Below, piece by piece: positions 44,230-53,010 of a stretch of 64,000 bases of DNA (its first letter is position 1; each line of letters starts with the position of its first letter). Origin of the DNA: Erysipelotrichaceae bacterium. GTDB taxonomy: Bacteria > Bacillota_I > Bacilli_A > RFN20 > CAG-826. The notes below the pieces were generated by a model that was given only the letters and a program-made list of their open reading frames with translations, did no database searches and was not told the origin of the DNA. The stretch spans positions 26,012 to 90,011 of the forward strand of contig SVBE01000003.1 of the NCBI GenBank assembly GCA_015059065.1, written 5' to 3'. A program made the position numbers and the translations under genes.

Positions 44230-45600
44230 ATGATTAGATTTGTAAATTTTCAACATTGTTATTATCAACAAGTTTGTGATTTTTTGATTGAAATTAACAA
44301 AGAGAATAATTACCACAACAATTGGAATTGGGCCAGATTTGAATGGATGTATGAGCATCCTTTAACCAACAAAGAATTATTAAATGAAATGGGTTTATGG
44401 TTTGATGATGTTCATCTTGTTGGAGTGACGTTATTTGATATGTTTTTTGGTGAAGCTTTTGTTGCTGTTTTATCCAATTATCACCATTTATATCCTGAAC
44501 TATTGAAATATGCTTTTGATTATCTAAAAGATGACCAGGGTTTAGGTATTTCACTACATGATGACAATAAACAAGAAATAGACGAAGCGATAAAACAAGG
44601 GTTCTATAAAGAAGAAGCAGAAGAAATAGATTGTGAAATTAATCTTGATAAGGAATTTGCTATTTCCTTGCCTGAAGGATTTAGTGTTGAAACGTTTGAC
44701 GCTGAAAAAAATTCACAAGAAATAGAGTGGCTATTTTGGCAAGGGTTTGATCATGGAAATGATAGAAAAGTATTTTTAAAACAATATAAGGAATCAACTG
44801 GAACTAGACCTCATTATAATCCATATTTATGTATTGTTGTTAAAAATAAACAAGGTGATTTAGTAGCCAGTGCTTCTACTTGGTATGATATAAGAACAGA
44901 TTATGCATATTTAGAACCAGTGTGTGTTGTTCCTTCTTATCGTAAATTAGGTTTAGGAAAAGCTGCGGTCTACACCGCGATTAATCACGCTAGAGAATTA
45001 GGTGCAAAAAGAGCAATAGTTAATTCTGGACAAGAATTCTATCAAAAGATAGGTTTTAAAAAGAAAAACCATTACTCCTTCTATTGGAAAAAAGAAGAGA
45101 GAACCGTTAATGGTGTCACTTACAAATTAGTAAGATTATTAGGAAAAGGAAAAGGTGGATATTCATATCTAGCAAAAGTTGGCGATAAAGAATATGTTTT
45201 AAAACAAATCCATCATGAACCTTGTGAATATTATCAATTTGGCAACAAAATTGAAGCAGAGAACAATGACTATCAGAGATTGTTAGATGCTGGAATTCGC
45301 ATTCCTAAAATGATTGATATTGATGTAGAAAAAGAAATCATCATCAAAGAATATATTGAAGGCGATGTTATTTCGGACTTAATCAAGGAAAAACATTCAA
45401 TAAAAGAATATATTCCTCAATTAAAAGAAATGGCAAAATTAGCGAAAGAAAAGGGATTAAATATTGACTATTACCCCACTAATTTTGTGGTAAAAAATAA
45501 GTTGCTTTATTATATAGACTACGAATGTAACTCTTATACGGATGAATGGAATTTGGATAATTGGGGAATAAAATATTGGAACAGGGAAAAAGAACTATAA
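44230..45600 (+). CDS. GNAT acetyltransferase fused to a kinase-like domain
   Basis: 456 residues. Residues about 130-285 are a GNAT domain with the acetyl-CoA loop VVPSYRKLGLGKAAVYTAI (about 237) and YQKIGFKK; a second, degenerate GNAT-like half may precede it. From about 297 a small protein-kinase-fold domain follows: glycine loop LLGKGKGGYSYLAKV, Lys in EYVLKQI, hinge IIIKEYIEGDVI, and a catalytic-loop equivalent NIDYYPTNFVVKNKLLYYIDYECN, with Asp-Tyr-Glu where DFG/DxD normally sits. The layout recalls the AAC-APH bifunctional aminoglycoside enzymes, but sequence similarity is not evident, so resistance is not claimed. TATAAT lies near 44207. Confidence 0.8.
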   Translation: MIRFVNFQHCYYQQVCDFLIEINKENNYHNNWNWARFEWMYEHPLTNKELLNEMGLWFDDVHLVGVTLFDMFFGEAFVAVLSNYHHLYPELLKYAFDYLKDDQGLGISLHDDNKQEIDEAIKQGFYKEEAEEIDCEINLDKEFAISLPEGFSVETFDAEKNSQEIEWLFWQGFDHGNDRKVFLKQYKESTGTRPHYNPYLCIVVKNKQGDLVASASTWYDIRTDYAYLEPVCVVPSYRKLGLGKAAVYTAINHARELGAKRAIVNSGQEFYQKIGFKKKNHYSFYWKKEERTVNGVTYKLVRLLGKGKGGYSYLAKVGDKEYVLKQIHHEPCEYYQFGNKIEAENNDYQRLLDAGIRIPKMIDIDVEKEIIIKEYIEGDVISDLIKEKHSIKEYIPQLKEMAKLAKEKGLNIDYYPTNFVVKNKLLYYIDYECNSYTDEWNLDNWGIKYWNREKEL

Positions 45601-45847
45601 AGTCACCCTTAAACATTTCTACATTTTATACTTTATTTTTTTAATCCACATTTTCATAAAATAACATAATCAAAAAAAGAATTAGCCAAGTGTAAAAGCC
45701 TGGTTTTTTATTCGCGAATGACTTTAAACACGACAAAAACGGATGGACGAGCTTGTATAACTACATGTTTACTCGTGTTCGAGCCATGTGGCGCATTTCT
45801 TTTATAAATATATTTTTATTAATTGTTCCTTACTATATCATTAAAGT

Positions 45848-46375
45848 ATGAATGATGTTTTAGAAACAATAAAAAGCAGATTTGATCAACATTTATATAG
45901 ACATGAAGGCATCAAATGGGATGATGTTTTAACTAAAATCAATAATCCCAAAACACTAGCTTCAATTAAATATATGGAAGAAACCGGTGGAGAAGTAGAT
46001 GTTGCTTTTATTGCGCCATTAAATCTATTAATCCTTTGTGATTTTTCTAAAGAAACACCTAAGGGTAGAAGAAGTCTTTGTTATGATGAGAAGGCTAGAT
46101 TAAGTAGAAAGAAAAACGCTCCTATGTCTAGTGCGATAGAAGAAGCAAACAAAAACGGCATTTTATTAATGGATTTAGACATTTATAATTTTTTACAAAA
46201 TATCGAAGAATTTGATTTAGCAACATCAAGTTGGATAAAAACCCCGGAGAGTATTAGAAGCAAAGGTGGTGCTTTATTTTGTGAAAAAAGATATGGCCAC
46301 GTCTTCTATTTTCATAATAGCGCGGATTCATATTATTCAGTCCGTGGCTTTAGAGCATATATCCTTTTGAACTAA
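45848..46375 (+). CDS. DUF4256 protein
   Basis: 175 residues. Diagnostic stretches: KYMEETGGEVDVAF, DFSKETPKGRRSLCYDEKARLSRK, SSWIKTPESIRSKGGALFCEKRYGHVFYFHNSADSYYSVRGFRA. The family is widespread and uncharacterised. No Shine-Dalgarno lies before the ATG; an AT-rich -10-like stretch directly abuts it. The 247-bp gap upstream shows only a weak hairpin and no gene. Confidence 0.88.
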   Translation: MNDVLETIKSRFDQHLYRHEGIKWDDVLTKINNPKTLASIKYMEETGGEVDVAFIAPLNLLILCDFSKETPKGRRSLCYDEKARLSRKKNAPMSSAIEEANKNGILLMDLDIYNFLQNIEEFDLATSSWIKTPESIRSKGGALFCEKRYGHVFYFHNSADSYYSVRGFRAYILLN

Positions 46376-46413
46376 TTTTTAAACCAATAAATATATAGAT
46401 ATAATAATTAAAA

Positions 46414-46441
46414 AGAGCTGAGTGAAATATCTCGGTTTTTT
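46414..46441 (+). terminator. Rho-independent terminator after the DUF4256 gene
   Basis: CTGAG, loop, CTCGG (one G-U pair), followed by TTTTTT. Confidence 0.65.
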
Positions 46442-46442
46442 C

Positions 46443-46471
46443 TTGTCCATTGGTAGAACATATATTATAAA
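46443..46471 (+). promoter_or_regulatory. promoter of the HTH-acetyltransferase gene
   Basis: TTGTCC (46443-46448), 17 bp, TATAAA (46466-46471), 33 bp before the ATG. Confidence 0.55.
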
Positions 46472-46504
46472 TAAGGTAGAATACAATTAATAAAAGGAGA
46501 AGAT

Positions 46505-47404
46505 ATGGCATATAAAGTATTAGGGGACAGAATCAAAAAGATTCGTCTAGAAAACAACATGACTCAGCAAGAATTTGCAGAGGCTCTTGGCTACACCCAT
46601 AAATCGATGATTAATAAGATAGAGACAGGACAAACAGATATATCTTTTGATATTGTTCTTAAATTAATAATCATCTTCAAAGTTAACGCGAACGAATTTT
46701 TAGATTTATCAGATGCTGTAAGTAAAGAATTGATGATAAAGGCTGACAAGGCCGATAAACCAGATTGGAGAAAAATACATCCATTAAAATCAAGAGATGA
46801 AAGTGTGGTGTATGTCAAACCAACGGTGATTGCTAACCCAAACATTATCGTTGGTGAGTATACATATTTTGATGGCCAAAACTTTCAAAAACATGTCACG
46901 CATCATTACGACTTTATTGGTGATAAATTAATCATTGGCAAGTTTTGCCAAATAGGTAGAGGTGTAGAATTCATCATGAATGGTGCGAATCATCAAATGA
47001 ATTCGGTATCGACTTACCCTTTCTATATATTTAATGGTTGGAAACAAGACCCAACTAAAAAAGAAGATTTACCTTATAAAGGCGACACGGTGATTGGCAA
47101 CGATGTTTGGATTGGTCAAAACGTTACATTCCTTCCAGGCGTGCATGTTGGGGATGGATGTATTATTGGGGCTAATGCAGTAGTGGCCTCTGATATTCCT
47201 TCATATTCAGTTGTGGTAGGCAATCCGGCAAGAGTTATTAGAAAAAGATTTGATGATGAAATGATTGAATTATTAGAAAAGTTAGAGTGGTGGAATAAAA
47301 CCGCAAACCAAATTCAAAAGATCATTCCATTATTATCTAATAGCGATATTGCATATGTAAAAGAAGAAATCAAACGCATATTAAATGGTGAAAAACCATT
47401 ATAG
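46505..47404 (+). CDS. XRE-type HTH domain fused to a Vat/CatB-like hexapeptide acetyltransferase
   Basis: 299 residues. Residues about 7-62 form a helix-turn-helix (IKKIRLENNMTQQEFAEALGYTHKSMINKIETGQ). From about 110 the chain is a left-handed beta-helix acetyltransferase: KLIIGKFCQIGRGVEFIMNGANHQMNSVSTYPF contains the catalytic-His region of xenobiotic acetyltransferases; IGNDVWIGQNVTFLPGVHVGDGCIIGANAVV gives the hexapeptide coils. The C-terminal WWNKT helix is typical of Vat enzymes, which acetylate streptogramin A or chloramphenicol. The fused DNA-binding domain is unusual and suggests an enzyme that senses its substrate and regulates genes. GGAGA precedes the ATG. Confidence 0.88.
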   Translation: MAYKVLGDRIKKIRLENNMTQQEFAEALGYTHKSMINKIETGQTDISFDIVLKLIIIFKVNANEFLDLSDAVSKELMIKADKADKPDWRKIHPLKSRDESVVYVKPTVIANPNIIVGEYTYFDGQNFQKHVTHHYDFIGDKLIIGKFCQIGRGVEFIMNGANHQMNSVSTYPFYIFNGWKQDPTKKEDLPYKGDTVIGNDVWIGQNVTFLPGVHVGDGCIIGANAVVASDIPSYSVVVGNPARVIRKRFDDEMIELLEKLEWWNKTANQIQKIIPLLSNSDIAYVKEEIKRILNGEKPL

Positions 47405-47416
47405 CGCTTTTATGAT

Positions 47417-48481
47417 CTATTTATTTTTATTAAGCAGTTTATTTTTCTTCTCTAATGCATCAAGATAAGTGGCTTCATCATCACTCATTTTCCACTCCTC
47501 TTTATAGAGTTTTAGTAAACTGTCATAAGTTTCAATTTCTTTATCGGTATTACCCATGATGTCATAGATATCAATGATACCGAGCAATGCATCTGAATAA
47601 CGCGGTCTTCTCTTATCTTTACTAAAGGAGTCTTCATATAGTTGGACGGCTTCTTCATAACGCCCACTCTTTGTGTAATACTGGGCTAATTCAAAGAAGT
47701 ATCCATCACATTCTCCATATTCATTAGAGAGGTCTTCCATGATTTTATCGGCTTCTTTTTTATTGTGCCTTCTAAGTTCAATCTCTGCGCGATATGCCTC
47801 AACGACAATGATGTTATTAGGGTGAACTTCTTTCTGCTTACTATAGAGTTCTTTTAACTTATTAACGTACTCAGTCGCTTCATCTAATCTGTTGTCATCA
47901 ATCAAATTCCAGATGAGATGATGATATGGATCAATAACTTCTGGATTCTCTTTCACCACTTCTTTATAGAACTTAATAAGGCCTGTGTGGTTACTAATAT
48001 CCCAGTCCCAGCAACTTCCTGCTTCGGCTTTATTGATCATCCATTGAGTGTTCTCTCTAAGACCCGGATCTAATCTAATCGCTTCTCTACCATATTTAGA
48101 TATCTTCTTAGAATCACTCATAAAGCGATGGGTATATAAATAGGCAAGAAGATAGTTAATCTTACGCGCGTTTTCTTTTTGGTTGAGTTGGCTCTTTAAG
48201 AATGATTCAATGTCTTCAAATTCTCTAACAGTTAATTCTTCTTCAACGTCTAATTTGTTTTCAATTCTTTCAAGCTTTTGTTCAATCGATAAATCAAATA
48301 GCTCATCGATAGTAACTCCAAATACTTCAGAAAGAAGAGGAAGAACAGTGATATCAGGGGTCGTTATTTGGTTTTCCCATTTGCTAATTGCTTGAGAAGA
48401 AACACCAAGTCTGCCCGCTAATTCATCTTGGGTATATCCACATTTGATTCTTAATTGTTTGATTTTATTTGCTAATTGCAT
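47417..48481 (-). CDS. XRE-family regulator with TPR repeats
   Basis: 354 residues from MQLANKIKQLRIKCGYTQ; the open frame extends 43 codons upstream, but GGAGG 8 bp before 48481 and the promoter beyond it fix this start. HTH at about 4-60 (DELAGRLGVSSQAISKWENQITTPD). A helical middle and TPR-like repeats (about 100-345: CDGYFFELAQYYTKSGRYEEAVQLYEDSF) follow. Such proteins often bind signal peptides or sense cell state, but the ligand is unknown here. It is convergent with the acetyltransferase gene, with 12 bp between the stops. Confidence 0.88.
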   Translation of the reverse strand: MQLANKIKQLRIKCGYTQDELAGRLGVSSQAISKWENQITTPDITVLPLLSEVFGVTIDELFDLSIEQKLERIENKLDVEEELTVREFEDIESFLKSQLNQKENARKINYLLAYLYTHRFMSDSKKISKYGREAIRLDPGLRENTQWMINKAEAGSCWDWDISNHTGLIKFYKEVVKENPEVIDPYHHLIWNLIDDNRLDEATEYVNKLKELYSKQKEVHPNNIIVVEAYRAEIELRRHNKKEADKIMEDLSNEYGECDGYFFELAQYYTKSGRYEEAVQLYEDSFSKDKRRPRYSDALLGIIDIYDIMGNTDKEIETYDSLLKLYKEEWKMSDDEATYLDALEKKNKLLNKNK

Positions 48482-48506
48482 AAGACCACCTCCTATAAAC
48501 ACCATA

Positions 48507-48535
48507 ATTCTAAAAAAGGTAAATAACTCAATCAA
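48507..48535 (-). promoter_or_regulatory. promoter of the XRE-TPR gene
   Basis: Minus strand TTGATT (48535-48530), 17 bp, TAGAAT (48512-48507), just upstream of the GGAGG that serves 48481. Confidence 0.65.
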
Positions 48536-48604
48536 TAACTTAAAATGATAATTATCTATCCAAATAGTTACAACTATCCAAAAATAATAAAATAATATTA
48601 TTTG

Positions 48605-48636
48605 TGGCACGTTTGTGGCACCGCGTGTTGTAATAT
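48605..48636 (+). promoter_or_regulatory. TKGCAC double-repeat promoter A
   Basis: TGGCAC (48605-48610) and TGGCAC (48616-48621), 11-bp period, 9 bp, then TAATAT (48631-48636). The element recurs upstream of four other genes in this window. Confidence 0.75.
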
Positions 48637-48663
48637 AGTCTCATAACAAGGGGGAAACCAGTT

Positions 48664-49656
48664 ATGCCAAAAGTTAAGAAAAACCTAAATCAAGTTAAAT
48701 ATGTGTCCGTCGCGGATATGTTCAAGAATCTCGATGAGATCAAATCCATCGATGAAAAAGTAGCATATGCGACTAGATACCTTTTGAATCACGATATGAG
48801 CACAACTAAAGATTATGCTTTCTCTGGCGCTCTCCACCTTGCACGTGCAAAAATTGCTGAAGCAATTAAAAATAACCCAAAAGAAAAAGTTGGATTGGCC
48901 ACCCATATGTTCTTAGGTAATCCAACCGAATATATCAAGGGCGAAGCTAACAAGCTCGCTAACAAACTTGGTAAAGTCCCTGGTCAAGAACAGTTGAAGG
49001 AAAACTGCAAACACATCGCAGAACATATGAACGATGAATTTGCAATTGATGAAGAAGAAGTTGATAAGGTTTCAAAAGCCATCGGCGTTAAAGCCAGAGT
49101 GGAAGCCAACTTAGGTGGTAAAAAAGCATTAGAAGATACTCTTAAAACTGTCAAATCTCATAAATGGTATGCAATCTTCTCCTCCTCTTCTAAACAGTGG
49201 AAAAACTTAGAAGCAGCATATGAAGATTTCCAAAATCCACACAACGAAAAATATTGTGATTTTAGAAATTTGATGGGTGCGGCAATAGATTATTTCCAAC
49301 ACAAATTCCCAGGTTGGGGAAAAGATGTTGAACTTCCAGAAAACGCATTCGATAAACTCAACGCTTCTGAAAAGGCTAAAATCAGTTTCACCATCAGTGT
49401 GATGAAGGCTGCTAATGAACAAAATAGACTCGATGCTTCTTTCCATTCCTTAGTGGACACGAATAAAGCTTTGAATATCAAATACGAAGATCTTCCAGTT
49501 CAAGATGATAATGTCGAATTAAATCAAGATGAATTCGCTAATCAAATTGAAAACGATATCAAAGAAGTTCAACCATTTGACAAAGTCGTTAAAGAAGAAA
49601 AACAGCAAGCAAAAGACCAAGCCCCTGTTGAAGAAGATGTTGTAATCACTAAATAA
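48664..49656 (+). CDS. cytoplasmic paralogue family protein 1, unknown function
   Basis: 330 residues, no signal peptide or membrane helix, mostly helical, with an acidic disordered tail (from about 280). I do not recognise the family. It is closely related to the protein at 57687 (shared start LNQVKYVSVADMF / LSQVRYVSMADFY, motif ATRYLLNHDM) and more distantly to 62811 and 58825. Shared core motifs: F-L-x-N-P-x4-K-G-E-x3-L-A (about 82-96) and SHKWYAIFSSSSKQWKNLEAAYEDFQNP (about 168-195). AAGGGGG precedes the ATG. It is expressed from double-repeat promoter A. Confidence 0.85.
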   Translation: MPKVKKNLNQVKYVSVADMFKNLDEIKSIDEKVAYATRYLLNHDMSTTKDYAFSGALHLARAKIAEAIKNNPKEKVGLATHMFLGNPTEYIKGEANKLANKLGKVPGQEQLKENCKHIAEHMNDEFAIDEEEVDKVSKAIGVKARVEANLGGKKALEDTLKTVKSHKWYAIFSSSSKQWKNLEAAYEDFQNPHNEKYCDFRNLMGAAIDYFQHKFPGWGKDVELPENAFDKLNASEKAKISFTISVMKAANEQNRLDASFHSLVDTNKALNIKYEDLPVQDDNVELNQDEFANQIENDIKEVQPFDKVVKEEKQQAKDQAPVEEDVVITK

Positions 49657-49677
49657 TTTTGTGAAAAAAAGTTATTA

Positions 49678-49701
49678 ACGCCTGTGCTTTCTTATAGGCG
49701 T
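49678..49701. repeat. inverted repeat between paralogue 1 and the collagen-like gene
   Basis: ACGCCT (49678-49683) and AGGCGT (49696-49701). No T-run follows on the plus strand, so it is a poor terminator or a possible operator. Confidence 0.4.
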
Positions 49702-49710
49702 ATAAAAAAG

Positions 49711-49739
49711 TGGTACATTTTATATAGATAAAATATAAT
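49711..49739 (+). promoter_or_regulatory. promoter of the collagen-like lipoprotein gene
   Basis: TGGTAC (49711-49716), 17 bp, TATAAT (49734-49739). It has only one TGG-AC-like hexamer and lacks the double repeat. Confidence 0.55.
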
Positions 49740-49767
49740 GTCAAGGTTGATTAGCGAGGTGCATCAT

Positions 49768-52700
49768 ATGAAAAAGAAAATAGTATTACCGATATTTGCA
49801 TTATTGCTTCTTTCTTTAGGTGCTTGTGGAGCAAAAGGTGAAATTGGTCCACAGGGTCCTCAAGGAGAGCAAGGTATTCCTGGTGAAAAAGGAAAAGATG
49901 GCGTTGATGGTAAAGATGGCGTAGACGGTATAGATGGAACATCTGTTTTAACTGATCATGGAGAACCCTCCAATGATATCGGGCAAGATAATGACTCATA
50001 TATTGATTTAGATACATGGAACTATTATGTAAAAAGTAATGGTGCCTGGACTTTGCAAGGAAATATTAAAGGCCAAGATGGTCAAAGCGGCAAAGATGGA
50101 AAAGATGGCGTAGACGGAAAAGATGGCAAAGATGGTGCCGATGGTCAAGACGGAGCCCAAGGTCCACAAGGTGAACAAGGCCCTCAAGGCGACAAAGGTG
50201 ATACCGGAGAGCAAGGTGAAACTGGTCCACAAGGCCCACAAGGAGAAAAAGGTGAGCAGGGCGAAACCGGACCACAAGGCGAACAAGGTCCAGCCGGTCA
50301 AAATGGTCAAAATGGTGCTCAAGGCCCTCAAGGTGACAAAGGCGACAAGGGTGATACAGGTGCTCAAGGCCCTAAAGGCGACAAGGGTGATACTGGGGAA
50401 CAAGGTGAAACTGGTCCTCAAGGTCCTGCTGGTCAAAACGGTCAAGATGGTGCTCAGGGTCCTCAAGGTGAACAAGGCCCTAAAGGTGAAAAAGGTGATA
50501 CAGGTCCTCAAGGAGAAAAAGGTGCTGATGGTACTTCGGTTCTTACAGGTTCAGGCGAACCATCAAACGAACTTGGTAAAGTAGGAGACACTTATATAAA
50601 TACCTCTAACTGGAATTTCTATGTTAAAGGTGAAAATGGTTGGAGCGATCCAGTTGGCAACATTAAAGGTGATACAGGAGCCCAAGGCGAACAAGGCCCA
50701 CAAGGTGAAACTGGTCCTCAAGGACCACAAGGAGAAAAGGGCGAGCCAGGTAAACCAGTAGTTGGTTTCTTTGTTGAGACTATTTCTCAGTTAGAAAAAG
50801 CTTCTAAAGTTGAAAACGCATATATCATCATGATGGATACTATCGTCGTGGATAGAGACTTCACATTAGATATTACTGGTAAAGAAATTAACGGTAGATT
50901 CCTTGTTGAAGAAGGAAATACTTTCTCCATTGTTGGTGATGGTTTATTATTCGCGGATGACACCTCTTATTTAATTAATAACAAAGGAACATTATCCATT
51001 GGTGAACTAGGGGAAGATGGACCAACATTAAAGCTATTATCAAAAGATGACTCTGAGTCTCTTGGTTATAATTCATCGCTGATCAAATCAGGTAACGAAT
51101 CGGGCTATACACCTGGCGTTTATACAGCAGAATTTAATTTATTATCAGGATCATTAGAAGGTGGCAAGAACACTATTGAAAATAACCCCGATAGTAGAGC
51201 ATATATTAAAGGCGGTGAACTTAATCACACTGCAAGTACAAATGGTACATCAACTTTACTTAACCTTGGTGATGTCACTATTAGTGGTGGCAATATTGTA
51301 AGTGCAAACCATACTGCTCTATCTTGTGACAAATACGTAGTTAGTGAGGTATCTTATGGAGGTACTGCCCTTGTAACTGGTGGCTTTATCAAAGGTAACG
51401 ATACAACAACGAATGTTTCAGCTACTAATCCTGCAACACTTACTTTACAAGGTGGAACTTATGGTTATACCAGTACTGAATATCTCGGTAAATATGTTGC
51501 TAATGGTTATACCTTATATAAAGATGCAGACTTTGTTGGAGTTAGACCAATAGCGCCTGAAGATTATCTTTTGTATTATGCAAAGAGCAATGTAACAAAT
51601 AATCCAGGTACATATTCGGTTGCCTATTCTGATGAAACAGAAAGAGATAGTTTAGTTAATTATTATTTAAATGAACAACCTTTTGCTAGCGATATTCAAG
51701 GCGTGTTCTGCTGTTTGGAAAACGGTCAAACAGTTAAACTAAATCATAATGAAAACGGTCTTGTTATTAGCCAAGCTGCCCTTAACGGTAAATCATTTAT
51801 TATTGATTTAAATGGCCATAATGTTGGTGGTCATACATATCCTTCCGCTTCTTATATTGCTCCATTTAACTTCACATCTACTGGAGCAACTATCAGAATC
51901 GTTGGTAACGGACAAGTCCTTAATAATATTGTTGAAGAAACTAGTGAACCAGGCTCATTCATTGATACTAATTCCGTAACATTAAAAATTGAAGGTGGAA
52001 GCTACTCTCAAGATCCATCCACATATGTCAATCTATTGACTCATCACGTTGAATTAAATGAAGACACTCATCTTTATGATGTTCTTGCTGGTGGGGTGGA
52101 ATCAATTTCATTCAATCAAGCTTCGTATTCTCTAGTGTTAAATGGAGAAGATGTCTCCTTCACTGTTACTGATAATTTCGGTTTCACTAGAGCGGCAACA
52201 GTTACTTCCGGCGATGAAAGTGTCGTTACTATTGTAAACGGTAAATTACACCCTGTTGCTCTTGGAGAAACAACTCTAACCGCATCGTTTGGCTTTTTAG
52301 GAGAACACTTTGTGGCTCAGGCTAGCGTCATCGTCAAAACCGATCTTCAAACTTTAAGCATTGATGGCGATGAAACTCGCACAGCGTATAAAAATAATCA
52401 AATCCAATTAGTGCCTGTTTGTAATCCAGATTTAGATTATGTGCTTGATCCAACATTGACTTGGACATCATCTAATACAAATTTCGCTACTGTGGATTCA
52501 GAAGGTAATGTCAAAATCAAAGGCGATGACGGTAGTGTGGTTATTACTGTGACCAATGAAGCAACAGGTTTATCTGATTCAGTTACATTCAATGTTCCAA
52601 AACACGGAAGTGTTGTAGAAGACCCGCTTACACCTACTGAATTCATCGCCATCCATGGTACGAATGATTCTTACTACGTTAGTGGTGTAGTATCTAACCT

Positions 52701-52908
52701 TAGTAAAGGTAAACAGGGTGACTTTTGGCGGGCATCTTTTACCATTTCTGACGGATCAAAACCATTGGTGGTAAATGAATTTTCGATATATGATGAAGGA
52801 CCTTATAACCTGCTTAGCAACGGGAAAACTGTTGTACTTAATGGCAAAATACACAAATACTCCTATTATGCTCTTGCTTATGCGACATTGTGTTCAATTA
52901 GCGAGTAA
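49768..52908 (+). CDS. collagen-like lipoprotein with beta-rich C-terminal domains
   Basis: 1046 residues from [20 protein letters not shown] (lipobox LGAC); this ATG has GAGGTG 6 bp upstream, while the in-frame ATG at 49738 lies in the -10. Gly-X-Y collagen-like triplets follow directly after the lipidated Cys (residues about 20-330). They are interrupted by two copies of a ~45-residue module ([13 protein letters not shown]... and [13 protein letters not shown]...). A beta-helical/Ig-like region (about 330-940, with BIG2-like modules) and a C-terminal OB-fold-like module ([15 protein letters not shown] ... [10 protein letters not shown]) complete it. Triple-helical stalk proteins of this kind project from the cell and bind host or neighbour surfaces; the ligand is unknown. 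Confidence 0.88.
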   Translation: MKKKIVLPIFALLLLSLGACGAKGEIGPQGPQGEQGIPGEKGKDGVDGKDGVDGIDGTSVLTDHGEPSNDIGQDNDSYIDLDTWNYYVKSNGAWTLQGNIKGQDGQSGKDGKDGVDGKDGKDGADGQDGAQGPQGEQGPQGDKGDTGEQGETGPQGPQGEKGEQGETGPQGEQGPAGQNGQNGAQGPQGDKGDKGDTGAQGPKGDKGDTGEQGETGPQGPAGQNGQDGAQGPQGEQGPKGEKGDTGPQGEKGADGTSVLTGSGEPSNELGKVGDTYINTSNWNFYVKGENGWSDPVGNIKGDTGAQGEQGPQGETGPQGPQGEKGEPGKPVVGFFVETISQLEKASKVENAYIIMMDTIVVDRDFTLDITGKEINGRFLVEEGNTFSIVGDGLLFADDTSYLINNKGTLSIGELGEDGPTLKLLSKDDSESLGYNSSLIKSGNESGYTPGVYTAEFNLLSGSLEGGKNTIENNPDSRAYIKGGELNHTASTNGTSTLLNLGDVTISGGNIVSANHTALSCDKYVVSEVSYGGTALVTGGFIKGNDTTTNVSATNPATLTLQGGTYGYTSTEYLGKYVANGYTLYKDADFVGVRPIAPEDYLLYYAKSNVTNNPGTYSVAYSDETERDSLVNYYLNEQPFASDIQGVFCCLENGQTVKLNHNENGLVISQAALNGKSFIIDLNGHNVGGHTYPSASYIAPFNFTSTGATIRIVGNGQVLNNIVEETSEPGSFIDTNSVTLKIEGGSYSQDPSTYVNLLTHHVELNEDTHLYDVLAGGVESISFNQASYSLVLNGEDVSFTVTDNFGFTRAATVTSGDESVVTIVNGKLHPVALGETTLTASFGFLGEHFVAQASVIVKTDLQTLSIDGDETRTAYKNNQIQLVPVCNPDLDYVLDPTLTWTSSNTNFATVDSEGNVKIKGDDGSVVITVTNEATGLSDSVTFNVPKHGSVVEDPLTPTEFIAIHGTNDSYYVSGVVSNLSKGKQGDFWRASFTISDGSKPLVVNEFSIYDEGPYNLLSNGKTVVLNGKIHKYSYYALAYATLCSISE

Positions 52909-52964
52909 CTAATGTTATCCAAGCGAAGCCGTCTAAATGGGCTAAAAGCTAAACAAAACAAAAA

Positions 52965-52998
52965 AGGCCAGGGGTTCAGTTCAAATCCTTGGTCTTTT
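52965..52998. terminator. bidirectional terminator between convergent genes
   Basis: GGCCAGG pairs imperfectly with CCTTGGTC across a 16-base loop; T-run on the plus strand (52994-52999) and A-run on the other side (52957-52965). Confidence 0.65.
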
Positions 52999-53010
52999 TA
53001 TATGCTGCCT

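Noticed and set aside
45778..45808. A sixth double-repeat promoter upstream of the DUF4256 gene
   Set aside because: TGGCGC is present with TATAAA 8 bp on, but the first hexamer (TTCGAG) does not match and the spacing differs.
48605..48621. Sigma-54 (-24/-12) promoter
   Set aside because: TGGCAC-N5-TGGCA resembles the consensus, but the second element needs TTGC, copy D lacks the GC, all five sites have a -10-like hexamer 9 bp on, and no enhancer-binding protein is in view. Left as an alternative only.
50008..50511. Minus-strand 167-codon frame opposite the collagen triplets
   Set aside because: Produced by the Gly-X-Y codon periodicity; no ribosome site, no plausible protein.
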